Shown here in pieces: positions 1 through 7,652 of a DNA stretch of 64,000 nt. The DNA comes from Streptomyces hyaluromycini (GTDB lineage Bacteria; Actinomycetota; Actinomycetes; Streptomycetales; Streptomycetaceae). A program made the position numbers and the translations under genes. How positions within the stretch are numbered: position 1 is the stretch's first letter; each line of letters begins with the position of its first letter. The notes beneath the pieces are model-generated. The model searched no databases. It was not told the origin of the DNA and was given only the letters and a program-made list of their open reading frames with translations. The stretch lies in contig NZ_BCFL01000020.1 of NCBI RefSeq assembly GCF_002217755.1, forward strand, positions 124,001 through 188,000, read 5' to 3'.

Positions 1-147
1 CCGCCAGGCGGCCGCGACCTCGTCCGGCACGTCCGCCGGCAGCGGGTGCCCGGCGAGGAAGCGGGCGCGGGCCCGGCGCAGTTGGCCGAGCGCGGGCCGG
101 GCCGGGGACTGCCGGCCGGCCGAGGGGGGCTGCTCTGCGGTGGTCAT
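1..147 (-). CDS. N-terminus of a probable GAF/HTH transcriptional regulator (cut by window edge)
   Basis: Only the first 49 codons are present; the gene runs off the left end. The ATG is the complement of 145-147. After a short polar start the protein reads LRRARARFLAGHPLP followed by DVPDEVAAAW. This opening is typical of the GAF-domain, Fis-type HTH regulators common in Streptomyces (family knowledge), whose N-termini carry an R-x-F-L-x-G-x-P-L-P element before a conserved W-R-R-S. The DNA-binding domain would lie outside the window, so the assignment rests on this opening alone. It could also be another protein sharing that motif. Confidence 0.5.
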   Translation of the reverse strand, partial: MTTAEQPPSAGRQSPARPALGQLRRARARFLAGHPLPADVPDEVAAAWR

Positions 148-312
148 GGCGCCCCTCACCGTACCGGGAACAGTTGAAGGAGCAACGACCGGCGTCCCCT
201 GCGGGGTTTCGTCGTACCCCGCGTGTCTCGGATTGAGACACCCATAGCCGCCCGTGCCGTCTCATGATCTTGAACGGTCGGTTCCCGTCCTTCCCCCTCC
301 GGAGCGTTCCCC

Positions 313-456
313 GTGCACACCGATGTCGTGACCGACGTCCTGATCGTGGGCAGCGGGCCCGCGGGCGCCTCGGCCGTGCCTGACAGTCACGGCCCCACCG
401 GGTCGCACGACGGCCGTACCGCCCCCTTCCTCCCACGCACGCGACACGAAAGGTGA
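313..456 (+). pseudogene. remnant of a FAD-dependent aromatic hydroxylase (N-terminus only)
   Basis: A GTG at 313, preceded by GGAG, opens a 47-codon frame beginning VHTDVVTDVLIVGSGPAGAS. GSGPAG is the Rossmann FAD-binding glycine motif, and the stretch resembles the first residues of phenol or chlorophenol hydroxylases, which are normally 550-600 residues. After A-S-A the frame turns into low-complexity sequence and stops at 454-456, just before the YceI gene. The rest of the hydroxylase is absent. The 3' part of the frame also carries the ribosome-binding site of the next gene. A functional microprotein is possible but nothing supports it. Confidence 0.5.
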
Positions 457-461
457 ACAGC

Positions 462-1376
462 ATGGCCCTCGGCCTGCTCAGGCGCCGGTGGTCCAAGGAC
501 GCCCCGGCCCGTTCGGCGGGACTCACCCTGCCCCTCCCGCCCGGTGCGGGCGGGATCGCCCGGACTGTCCTGGACCCCGTCGACCAGCCGCTCGGCGGCG
601 CCGACGTCACGGTCACCGCGCTGGACACCCACCAGGTGACGGCCCGGGGCACGACCGATCCCTTCGGCTTCTTCATGGCGGCCCTGCCGCCCGGGCGCTA
701 CAGCATGCTGATCGTCGCCGAGGGCCTGGACCCGCACCGGGAGACCGTCGAGATCGTCGCCGACAGCTGCCCGGCGCCCGCGCGCATCCGGCTGCAGCCG
801 GCCCGGCAGCTGCCGCTGCCGCCGACCGGCGGCTGGGTCTTCGATCCGCCGCACACCGCGATCCGGTTCATCGCCAAGCATGTCGGCATGGCCCATGTCC
901 ACGGCCGTTTCGAGCGTTTCGACGGTGCGATCACCGTCGCCCCGGACATGAGCCAGTCGGCGGTCCGGGTGCGCATCGACGCGTCCAGCATCAACACCGG
1001 GAACACGACCCGCGACAACCATCTCCGTTCCGGTGAATTCCTGGACGTCGAGCGGTATCCGTACATCGACTTCGCCAGCACGCGCTTCGCCTACCGGGGC
1101 GGCAGCAAGTGGACGCTCCTCGGCACCCTGACGATGCACGGCGTCAGCCGTTCGGTCACGCTCGACACCACCTACCTGGGCACGGTCAACGGCGGCTACG
1201 GCGAGGAACTGCGCTGCGCCGCGCTCGCCACGGCCGAGCTGCACCGGGAGGACTACACCCTCAACTGGCGGTCGATGCTGGCCCGCGGCATCGCGGTGGT
1301 GGGTCCGACGGTACAGCTGGAACTGGACGTGCAGGCGATGTACCGCTCACCGCAGACGCCCACGCCGCCGGAGTGA
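462..1376 (+). CDS. YceI family protein with N-terminal carboxypeptidase-regulatory-like domain
   Basis: About 304 residues. Residues ~25-115 look like a carboxypeptidase-regulatory-like (prealbumin-type) beta-sandwich, with GGIARTVLDPVDQPLGGADV and PPGRYSMLIVAEGL. The remainder is a YceI lipocalin-like barrel: WVFDPPHTAIRFIAKHVGMAHVHGRF in two motifs, then R-D-N-H-L-R-S-G-E-F-L-D. YceI proteins bind isoprenoid-like lipids in other bacteria; the ligand here is unknown. There is no signal peptide, so a cytoplasmic or peripheral role is inferred. ATG 462 is preferred over GTG 453 because AAAGG lies about 8 bases upstream of 462. The two-domain layout is a fusion relative to short YceI proteins. 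Confidence 0.85.
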   Translation: MALGLLRRRWSKDAPARSAGLTLPLPPGAGGIARTVLDPVDQPLGGADVTVTALDTHQVTARGTTDPFGFFMAALPPGRYSMLIVAEGLDPHRETVEIVADSCPAPARIRLQPARQLPLPPTGGWVFDPPHTAIRFIAKHVGMAHVHGRFERFDGAITVAPDMSQSAVRVRIDASSINTGNTTRDNHLRSGEFLDVERYPYIDFASTRFAYRGGSKWTLLGTLTMHGVSRSVTLDTTYLGTVNGGYGEELRCAALATAELHREDYTLNWRSMLARGIAVVGPTVQLELDVQAMYRSPQTPTPPE

Positions 1377-1422
1377 CGATGCGCGCCGCCCCCGGGTAGA
1401 CGGGTGCGGCCCGCCTCACCTG

Positions 1423-1442
1423 TTCGGGTGAAGACACCCGAA
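1423..1442. terminator. perfect hairpin after the YceI gene
   Basis: TTCGGGTG, a 4-base loop AAGA, then CACCCGAA gives a perfect 8-bp stem, 47 bases past the YceI stop. There is no T-run, as usual in actinomycetes. A second small stem, GGTCC/GGACC at 1457-1470, follows. It could instead lie in the leader of the next gene. Confidence 0.5.
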
Positions 1443-1515
1443 AGGTCGAGTCGTACGGTCCGAGTGGACCGATGACCGGCGCCGTCGGCCCTTCGAGGAA
1501 AGGTGCCCAGGAGCC

Positions 1516-1965
1516 TTGGCCATTGAATACGTCCTTCGCACCGCCCTTGAGCGGCACATCATCAGTACGCGACGGCACTTCACGGATGTCATCCGGGACA
1601 TCCGCGCGGAAATCGAAGCCCGGGAAACGACCGGCGGGCAGGTCGACCGGCTGGCCCTGGCCCGGTGCGGAGAAGTCGGTCCGGACCGGGCCGCCGTGCT
1701 CGCCCCCGGGGTGAGCCGTCTGGTCCGTCTGGTTCTCGACAGGCCTTCGACGACCGCGGAACTGGCCCGGACACTGCCGGATGTCGGCTTGTACTGTCCC
1801 GTGTCGGTCCTCGTGCAGCAGATCACCGACGGCGGAACACGGCTGAGCTACGATTCCGTCGCCGGCGCGATAGCCGTTCACCGGGACGAAGCCGCCACAG
1901 CGGTCGCGCAGAGCTTCGACGCCGAGATCCTGGAACTGCTGCGCCGCGTCGCAGACCGGGACTGA
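1516..1965 (+). CDS. small protein with DUF302-like C-terminal region
   Basis: 149 residues from a TTG start. The spacing to AGGAAAGG (1496-1503) is long and GGAG (1510-1513) is too close, so the start is uncertain, but no better start exists in this frame. The N-terminal half is charged and helical (residues ~10-40). The segment from about residue 80, with LPDVGLYCPVSVLVQQ and then DGGTRLSYDSVAG, resembles the DUF302 pattern of a conserved L-P-C-x-V core followed by a D-G-G-T strand. DUF302 proteins have no settled function. No signal peptide or membrane segment is seen. The family call is tentative. Confidence 0.6.
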   Translation: MAIEYVLRTALERHIISTRRHFTDVIRDIRAEIEARETTGGQVDRLALARCGEVGPDRAAVLAPGVSRLVRLVLDRPSTTAELARTLPDVGLYCPVSVLVQQITDGGTRLSYDSVAGAIAVHRDEAATAVAQSFDAEILELLRRVADRD

Positions 1966-2128
1966 GTCCCGCTCCGGCGCGGCAGGGCGCAGGCGCCGCA
2001 GCTGCCGGACGACACCGGCGACTTCGGAAGATCATTGTGTTCCGAGGGCCTCACGATCGCTGACCTGCCCATCCCGTCATAGCGTGGAAGTGCACCGATC
2101 GGCCGAAGAGCCCAACGGAGTGATCGCC

Positions 2129-2545
2129 ATGAGTGAGAGCCGGACCGAGCGGAACAAGGCCGTCGTCGTCGAGTTCCTGACGACTGCGTTCAGTTCCAAG
2201 GACTTCGCTTCACTGGACCGGTACGTGCACCCGGACTACATCCAGCACAACCCGTTCATCCCGCCGGCGAAGGCGGGACTGCGCGGATTCATCGCCGGAC
2301 TGCCCGACGACACCCGTTACGAGCCGGGTGCGATCATCGCCGAGGGCGACCTGGTCATGGTCCACGGGCGATACTCCGGCGGCGCCGACAAACCGCTCCT
2401 CGGGGTCGACATCTTCCGTTTCGAGGACGGTCTGGTGGTGGAGCACTGGGACGTCCTGCAGAGCGAGGTCGCCGCGCAGGACACCGTGGCAGGCAATCCG
2501 ATGTTCACCAACCCGCAGACCGGCCCGGCCGATCGGCCGGCCTGA
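2129..2545 (+). CDS. nuclear transport factor 2-like (SnoaL-type) protein
   Basis: 138 residues, a typical length for a one-domain SnoaL-like cone fold. Characteristic parts are the helix NKAVVVEFLTTAFSSKDFAS, the strand region Y-V-H-P-D-Y-I-Q-H-N-P, and the C-terminal V-D-I-F-R-F-E-D-G-L-V-V-E-H-W-D-V. The family includes polyketide cyclases, isomerases and many unassigned enzymes with a pocket lined by His/Asp residues; the substrate cannot be read from sequence. ATG 2129 is chosen over GTG 2084 because GGAG sits 8 bases upstream. It stands alone. Confidence 0.85.
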   Translation: MSESRTERNKAVVVEFLTTAFSSKDFASLDRYVHPDYIQHNPFIPPAKAGLRGFIAGLPDDTRYEPGAIIAEGDLVMVHGRYSGGADKPLLGVDIFRFEDGLVVEHWDVLQSEVAAQDTVAGNPMFTNPQTGPADRPA

Positions 2546-2918
2546 GGCACACGTAGCCGAGTGATGCCGGACTTCGGGACGGCCCATCGGGCGCCGCCAG
2601 CCGAACGGCGGATCCGCCGGGCCCGCCGTGGTCCAGGGCGCAGAAACCGCTGTCCATGCCACCGCCTGCCGCCATGCGCTCGCCCGCCGAGGCAAGCCCC
2701 GTCCGTTCGCCCGACCGAACGGACCAAGGGGTACAGGCCCCCTCCTCCATCATCCGTGCGTTGACCACCGATGGTTTTGATTGAGCTTTGTACCATTTCG
2801 GAGAAACCGCTTCCCCCAAACGCCGGTCGATCCCGATCTCCGGGTGTTAAAACTTGGCAACTGAACGTCGGGCTGCGCACAGTCCTGCGCACCATCCCTG
2901 TTGTGAAAAGGGACGATC
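2546..2918. other. 373-bp intergenic region, leader of the nitrate/nitrite-domain protein
   Basis: No coding frame with credible start and codon bias was seen. The last ~160 bases are less GC-rich than the surroundings, as expected for a promoter region, and end in AAGGGA just upstream of the TTG start at 2919. No -35/-10 pair with normal spacing could be picked with confidence. Confidence 0.4.
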
Positions 2919-5276
2919 TTGTCCAAGTCCAGACCTCTGACCGGCAATTGGCGCGTCGCAAGACGCCTCCAGGCCATTCTGCTCATCCCCGTGCTCGTCG
3001 CCCTCGGCCTCGGTGGCGTCCGGGTGAGGAACTCGATCGGCACCCTGCAGGACGCCAACGACGCGGTGCGCGTGGCGGAGTTGGTGCAGGCGGCGAACGC
3101 CTACGCCAGTGACGCCATCAACGAGCGCGACGTGTCGGTCATCCCGCTCCTGCAGGGCAAGCGGAACGCGCCCGCCGTACTGGCGGCCCGCAAGGTCACC
3201 GACGCCGACGCGAAGGCGTTCGACACGGCGGTGGCCCGGGTGCCGAAGACCGCGGGCCTCACCCGGCGGATCGAGCTGGTGCGGGCGGGTGAGAAGCTGC
3301 TGCCCGCGGTGCGGGCCGACGCGTTCACGGCCAAGGTGTCCGGAGTGCAGACGGAGGAGAGCTACCACGCCGTCCAGCACCCGCTCATGGAGATCTCGAA
3401 CGAACTGGGCTTCGGCAGCAACAACCAGGCGAGCTTCGGGCGCACCCTCTACGCCATCTCCCTGACCCAGGCGGCCGAGTCCCTGGTGCGCTCCATCGGC
3501 ACGCATCTGCTGGTCGAGAACCGCGACGCGCTCACCGAGGACGAACTGAAGACCCAGCTGGGCTCGTTCAGCTCCTACGCCTACCTGGAGCAGGTGGGTC
3601 TCCAGGAGTACGCGGGCGCCGGTACCGCCGGGGACATGACCCGGCTGCGGACGGCGCTGGCGGACGCGCAGAAGAAGGGCGCGCAGCAGACGGCCAAGGC
3701 CGCCGAGGAGGCCAAGGCCGCCGGGCAGACCTTCGTGACACCGCCGGCCCTGCCGAAGATGATCACCGCGATCGCCGCCGGAACGCCGACCGAACAGCTG
3801 GCCGCCGAGGGCATCACGCCGGAGTCGTTCTTCGCGGCGTCCGCGCTCGCCTTCGACGCCTACCGCGGTATCGAGGTCCATCTCACCGACACGGCCCTCG
3901 CCGATGCCCGGAGCATCGCCGCCGACGCCAGAGTGGAGGCGATCGTCAACGGCTCCCTCGCGCTCGGGGCCGTACTGGTGGCCGTCCTGCTCGCGGCGTG
4001 GGTGGCCCGCTCGATGAGCCGGGGCATGCGCAGGCTCAGTGCTTCGGCGATCGAGATCGCCGAGCAGCGGCTGCCCGCGGTGATCACCCAGTTGTCGCTG
4101 GCCGTGCCCGGCCAGGTCGACACCAAGGTGACGCCGATCCCGATCACCACCACCGACGAGATCGGCGAGGTCGCCCGCGCCTTCGACCACGTGCACCGGG
4201 AGGCGGTCCGGCTGGCCGCCGAACAGGCCGCGCTGCGCGGCAACGTCAACACGATCTTCACCAACCTGTCCCGCCGCAACCAGTCGCTGATCGAGCGCCA
4301 GCTCGCCCTGATCACCGACCTGGAGGAGCGCGAGGCCGACCCCGAGCAGTTGTCGAACCTCTTCAAGCTGGACCACCTGGCCACGCGGGTGCGCCGCAAC
4401 GGCGAGAACCTGCTGGTGCTCGGCGGCGAGCGCCCCACCCAGCAGTGGGATCATCCGCTCCCCCTGGTCGATGTCATCCGGGCGGCGGCCTCCGAGGTGG
4501 AGCAGTACGAGCGGATCGAGCTGGAGGGCATCCCGGAGGCCGAGATCCACGGCCGGGCCGTCACCGACCTGGTGCATCTGCTCGCCGAGCTCCTGGAGAA
4601 CGCCACCTCGTTCTCCTCGCCGCGCTCGGCGGTCCGGGTCACGGCGGCCCGGCTGCCGGACACCCGGATCATGGTCGAGATCCATGACAAGGGCATCGGT
4701 CTGGTGCCCGAGGACTTCGCGCTGATCAACCACAAGCTGGCCAATCCGCCGACCGCGGACGCCGACGTCTACCAGTACATGGGGCTGTTCGTGGTGGGCA
4801 GGCTCGCCGACCGGCACGGTATCCGGGTCCAGCTGCGGCCGGCCGCCGGGGAGTCCGGCACGACCTCCCTCGTCATGCTCCCCGGCACCATCACCTGGCG
4901 CAGCGGCACCGAGTCCGACGCCGACACGCTGGCCCTGGCGGCCTTCAGGGCACGCGCCACGCCCGGGCTGGCCGCTCTGCTCGCGGACGGGCCCGCCGAC
5001 CCGTTCGGCGCGCACGAGGCGTGGGACGACCTCCTCCCTGCACCCGGCCCTGGCGCGCCGTCCGGCTTTGCCGCGCCGTCCGGTGTGCCCGCCACAACCG
5101 GTGGTCCCGCCTCGGCCGGTGCTCCGGCCGCCGGTGGGCCCGCCGCCTTCAGTGGTCCCGCCGCGCCGGACGTTCCGGCGCAGGCCGGACCACCCGCGTC
5201 GTCCGCACCGTCGGCGCCGTCCGGGCGTCCCCGGCGCGCGGCGAAGCGCGGCCGGCGCCCCGCCAAGGACGGCTGA
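2919..5276 (+). CDS. membrane sensor: nitrate/nitrite-sensing domain, HAMP, histidine kinase-like ATPase
   Basis: 785 residues. Order: TM1 ~18-34; a large extracytoplasmic helical NIT-type sensor domain (~50-330) with the motif ERDVSVIPLLQG; TM2 ~342-362; HAMP; an actinobacterial linker containing FKLDHLATRVRRNGENLLVL; an HATPase_c domain with N-box E-L-L-E-N-A and G1 box D-K-G-I-G-L; then a long Pro/Ala/Gly-rich tail ending in a basic K/R stretch. The layout matches CvnA-type proteins of Streptomyces conservons, but no roadblock, DUF742 or GTPase gene follows, so it is a stand-alone homologue. No usual phosphorylatable H-box is evident. The TTG start has AAGGGA about 6 bases upstream. Confidence 0.85.
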   Translation: MSKSRPLTGNWRVARRLQAILLIPVLVALGLGGVRVRNSIGTLQDANDAVRVAELVQAANAYASDAINERDVSVIPLLQGKRNAPAVLAARKVTDADAKAFDTAVARVPKTAGLTRRIELVRAGEKLLPAVRADAFTAKVSGVQTEESYHAVQHPLMEISNELGFGSNNQASFGRTLYAISLTQAAESLVRSIGTHLLVENRDALTEDELKTQLGSFSSYAYLEQVGLQEYAGAGTAGDMTRLRTALADAQKKGAQQTAKAAEEAKAAGQTFVTPPALPKMITAIAAGTPTEQLAAEGITPESFFAASALAFDAYRGIEVHLTDTALADARSIAADARVEAIVNGSLALGAVLVAVLLAAWVARSMSRGMRRLSASAIEIAEQRLPAVITQLSLAVPGQVDTKVTPIPITTTDEIGEVARAFDHVHREAVRLAAEQAALRGNVNTIFTNLSRRNQSLIERQLALITDLEEREADPEQLSNLFKLDHLATRVRRNGENLLVLGGERPTQQWDHPLPLVDVIRAAASEVEQYERIELEGIPEAEIHGRAVTDLVHLLAELLENATSFSSPRSAVRVTAARLPDTRIMVEIHDKGIGLVPEDFALINHKLANPPTADADVYQYMGLFVVGRLADRHGIRVQLRPAAGESGTTSLVMLPGTITWRSGTESDADTLALAAFRARATPGLAALLADGPADPFGAHEAWDDLLPAPGPGAPSGFAAPSGVPATTGGPASAGAPAAGGPAAFSGPAAPDVPAQAGPPASSAPSAPSGRPRRAAKRGRRPAKDG

Positions 5277-5294
5277 GCCGCCGGCACCGCAGGG

Positions 5295-6473
5295 TCAGGG
5301 CGGCGGCACCGGGCGCAGCGCCCGCACCACCGCCCAGAGGACTGAGATGAACGGCACGGCCACGACAGCGCCGATCACCCCCGCGACGATGCTGCCGGCG
5401 ATGACGGACACGGCGACGACGAGGGGGTGCAGCCGCACCGCCCAGCTCATCACCAGCGGGTGCAGCACATGCCCCTCCAGCTGGCCGATGACGACGATGA
5501 GCACGAGGACGGCGGCGGCCGTGAGCGGGCCGCGCCCGGCCAGCGCCACCACCGTGGCCACGCTGAGCGCGACCGGTGAGCCCACCAGCGGGACGAACGT
5601 GGCGAAGAACTCCAGGAGGGTGAGCGGCAGCGCGAGCGGCACCCGCAGGACGAGCAGGGCGATGCCGACGAGGACGGCGTTGGCGGCGGCCACGATGATG
5701 ATGCCGCGGGTGTAGCCGGCGAAGGTCCGCCAGGCCGCCCGCCCCGCCCGGTCCCAGCCGCTCCGGGCGCCGGCGGGCAGCAGTTCGCGGCTGGTCCAGG
5801 CCCACAGCCGCTCGCCGGAGTGGATGAAGAACACCGAGGTGAAGAGTGCGAGCGCGCCGCCGGTGATCAGTTCGACGAGTGTCCCGAAGCCGCTGAGCGC
5901 CCTGCTCGCCAGGTTGGAGCGGTGGGACTGGATGTAGTTCACGATCTGCTGCTGGAGATGTGACAGGGCGCCCGGCCCGAGCCGGAAGGGCGGGCGCTGC
6001 AGCCAGACCTCGATCCGGTGGATGCCGCCGCGGAACTCCTCGGCCAGCGTCGCCGACTCCTGCGCGACCGCGTTGCCCACCAGGGCCAGCAGACCGAAGA
6101 ACAGGCAGATGCTGCCGACCAGGCTCACCGCCACGGCCAGCGGCCTGGGGAGCCACCGGGCCAGCAGGTCGGCGAGCGGACGCAGCACCGAGGTGATGAC
6201 CAGGGCCAGGAACACGGCGACGGCGATCAGCTGGAAGCGGCCGAGGACGACGAAGACGCCGTAGACGACGATGCCGACCACGATGAGCCGCCAGGCGTAC
6301 GCGGCGGCGATCCGCAGGGCGGGGACGACGATCGCGCTGACGGAGTCGGAGGCGCGCGGGTCTCGGGCGCGTTCCGGGATGCGGATCGCGCGTGCGGTCC
6401 GGCTGCCCGGTGCCGCGCCCCGCGCCCGGCGCGCGCGGCCCCGCCCGGCCGCCGGCCCGCCCGCACCCGCCAC
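5295..6473 (-). CDS. AI-2E family transporter
   Basis: 392 residues with a basic N-terminus and about seven or eight hydrophobic segments, including AYAWRLIVVGIVVYGVFVVL and IGAVVAVPFISVLWAVVRAL. The family signature near the C-terminus is G-Q-L-E-G-H-V-L-H-P-L-V-M, close to the conserved Q-x-x-E-x-x-x-L-x-P of the PerM/AI-2E family. Members export varied small solutes; autoinducer-2 transport is shown for only some, so the substrate is unknown. GTG 6473 is chosen because GGGAGG lies 5 bases upstream. It is convergent with the sensor gene, only 18 bases apart, with no clear hairpin between. Confidence 0.85.
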   Translation of the reverse strand: MAGAGGPAAGRGRARRARGAAPGSRTARAIRIPERARDPRASDSVSAIVVPALRIAAAYAWRLIVVGIVVYGVFVVLGRFQLIAVAVFLALVITSVLRPLADLLARWLPRPLAVAVSLVGSICLFFGLLALVGNAVAQESATLAEEFRGGIHRIEVWLQRPPFRLGPGALSHLQQQIVNYIQSHRSNLASRALSGFGTLVELITGGALALFTSVFFIHSGERLWAWTSRELLPAGARSGWDRAGRAAWRTFAGYTRGIIIVAAANAVLVGIALLVLRVPLALPLTLLEFFATFVPLVGSPVALSVATVVALAGRGPLTAAAVLVLIVVIGQLEGHVLHPLVMSWAVRLHPLVVAVSVIAGSIVAGVIGAVVAVPFISVLWAVVRALRPVPPP

Positions 6474-6505
6474 CGTGCCTCCCGTCGCCGGCGTCCGTCG
6501 CCTTC

Positions 6506-6524
6506 AATGCACGTTAGGTGCATT
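6506..6524. promoter_or_regulatory. 19-bp perfect dyad upstream of the AI-2E transporter gene
   Basis: AATGCAC, a 5-base spacer GTTAG, then GTGCATT form a perfect 7-bp inverted repeat. It sits 33 bases upstream of the GTG start at 6473 and 36 bases past the stop of the upstream hydrolase gene. Its AT-rich arms look more like a repressor site than a terminator. Confidence 0.45.
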
Positions 6525-6559
6525 TCGGGCGGCGGGTGGGGTGCAGTGGGCCAAGGGGG

Positions 6560-7363
6560 TCAGTGGGCCGCCGCGTCGGTGACGGCGGTGCGGACGGCTC
6601 GTTCCACCAGGTTCACGCCGTCGGCCATGGACGTGTTGCCGTTGGAGAGGACCGCGACGAGGTAGTGGTGTCCGCCGGCCGTGATGCGTCCGATGCTGTT
6701 GATGTCCCACAGGCCGGTGGTGGTGCGCATGAGCCAGCCGTTCTTCAGCGCCCATCCGGAGTCGGCGGCTGCCGAGACGCCCCAGGACTGGTCAGTGGCG
6801 ATCTCGGTCATCAGGGTGCCGATACGGCTTCGGGACGCCGCGTCGAGGGGCGTGGGGCCGGTGCCGAAGATCGCGCGCAGCAGTCGTATCTGATCGGCCG
6901 CGGTGGTCCGGGTGAGCCCCCAGAGGCCGCCCGGGCCGCCCTGGGTCGAGGTCAGTCCGAGCCGCTTGTTGGCCGACTCCAGGCCGGGGGCCTCGCCGAT
7001 GGCCCGCCACAGGGCGGTGGCCGCGGTGTTGTCGCTGTCGCGGATCATCACCTCCGCCTGCGCGCTCTCCCGTGCGGTGAGCTCGCGCCGGTGGTCCCGC
7101 GCGTGGAGCAGCATGGCGGAGAGGATGTCGACCTTCACGATGCTCGCCGTGTCGTACGGCGTGTCGTCGCCGTAGACGGCGGGTTCCCGGCCTGTGCCGT
7201 CCAGGTCGAGGACGGCGGCGGTCACCCGCGCCTCGCCCTGGGCCGCCACGGCGGTGCGGAAGTCGACGGGGCCGGATCCGGTGCCGGCCGCCATGGCCGC
7301 CGGAGCGGCTCCGACGAGCAGGGCCACCACCGCGGCCACGAGGGACAGGGTTCGGTTGGGCAT
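6560..7363 (-). CDS. secreted class A beta-lactamase-like serine hydrolase
   Basis: 267 residues with a signal peptide ending near P-A-A-M-A-A (cleavage about residue 25). Class A elements are present: the nucleophile motif S74-I-V-K77, S110-D-N112, and K-N-G near residue 208 in place of the usual K-T-G. The clear Glu of the omega loop used for penicillin hydrolysis is not obvious. The protein may be a transpeptidase-like or peptidase relative rather than a resistance enzyme. ATG 7363 has GAAGG about 9 bases upstream; a longer frame running further upstream lacks a convincing start. The gene is divergent from the NCS1 permease and shares its regulatory region. Confidence 0.8.
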   Translation of the reverse strand: MPNRTLSLVAAVVALLVGAAPAAMAAGTGSGPVDFRTAVAAQGEARVTAAVLDLDGTGREPAVYGDDTPYDTASIVKVDILSAMLLHARDHRRELTARESAQAEVMIRDSDNTAATALWRAIGEAPGLESANKRLGLTSTQGGPGGLWGLTRTTAADQIRLLRAIFGTGPTPLDAASRSRIGTLMTEIATDQSWGVSAAADSGWALKNGWLMRTTTGLWDINSIGRITAGGHHYLVAVLSNGNTSMADGVNLVERAVRTAVTDAAAH

Positions 7364-7470
7364 GGAGGGAGCCTTCGCAGTTCGGATCGGAGGGACACAG
7401 AACTGCGAACGTAGACAAAATGCCCGGATCGCGACGTGACCGCCGCCACGACGAGACCGGTTCGGGGCCG

Positions 7471-7542
7471 ATTGTGAGCAGTCCAACAGAACCGTTTGTG
7501 AGCAGCGCAACAGGACTGCTTGCGAGCGGCGCGACAGCGAGG
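7471..7542 (+). repeat. three tandem imperfect 24-bp repeats between divergent genes
   Basis: Units start at 7471, 7495 and 7519 and share a core TTGTGAGCAG followed by CAACAG (third unit TTGCGAGCGG/CGACAG). They lie in the 289-bp space between the serine hydrolase and the permease. Regular 24-bp phasing suits a multi-site operator bound on a similar helical face, or a decaying tandem duplication. Confidence 0.65.
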
Positions 7543-7556
7543 CGCGCGAGGTGGAC

Positions 7557-7573
7557 GTTCCGGTGTACGGAAC
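7557..7573. promoter_or_regulatory. 17-bp perfect dyad upstream of the NCS1 permease gene
   Basis: GTTCCG-GTGTA-CGGAAC is a perfect inverted repeat 80 bases upstream of the permease ATG and 15 bases past the 24-bp repeats. This is a plausible operator for a dimeric repressor. The regulator is not encoded next to it. Confidence 0.5.
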
Positions 7574-7652
7574 ACGAATTCCGCATGCCTCATCCGCCTC
7601 GGTCCGGGGGAAGAATGTGGTCAGAGTGACGGACTGGCCCCTGGGAGGTGCC

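Noticed and set aside
7551..7652. Longer N-terminus for the NCS1 permease
   Set aside because: The extra residues are encoded by the operator region, while ATG 7653 has an ideal GGGAGG and starts the conserved N-terminus.
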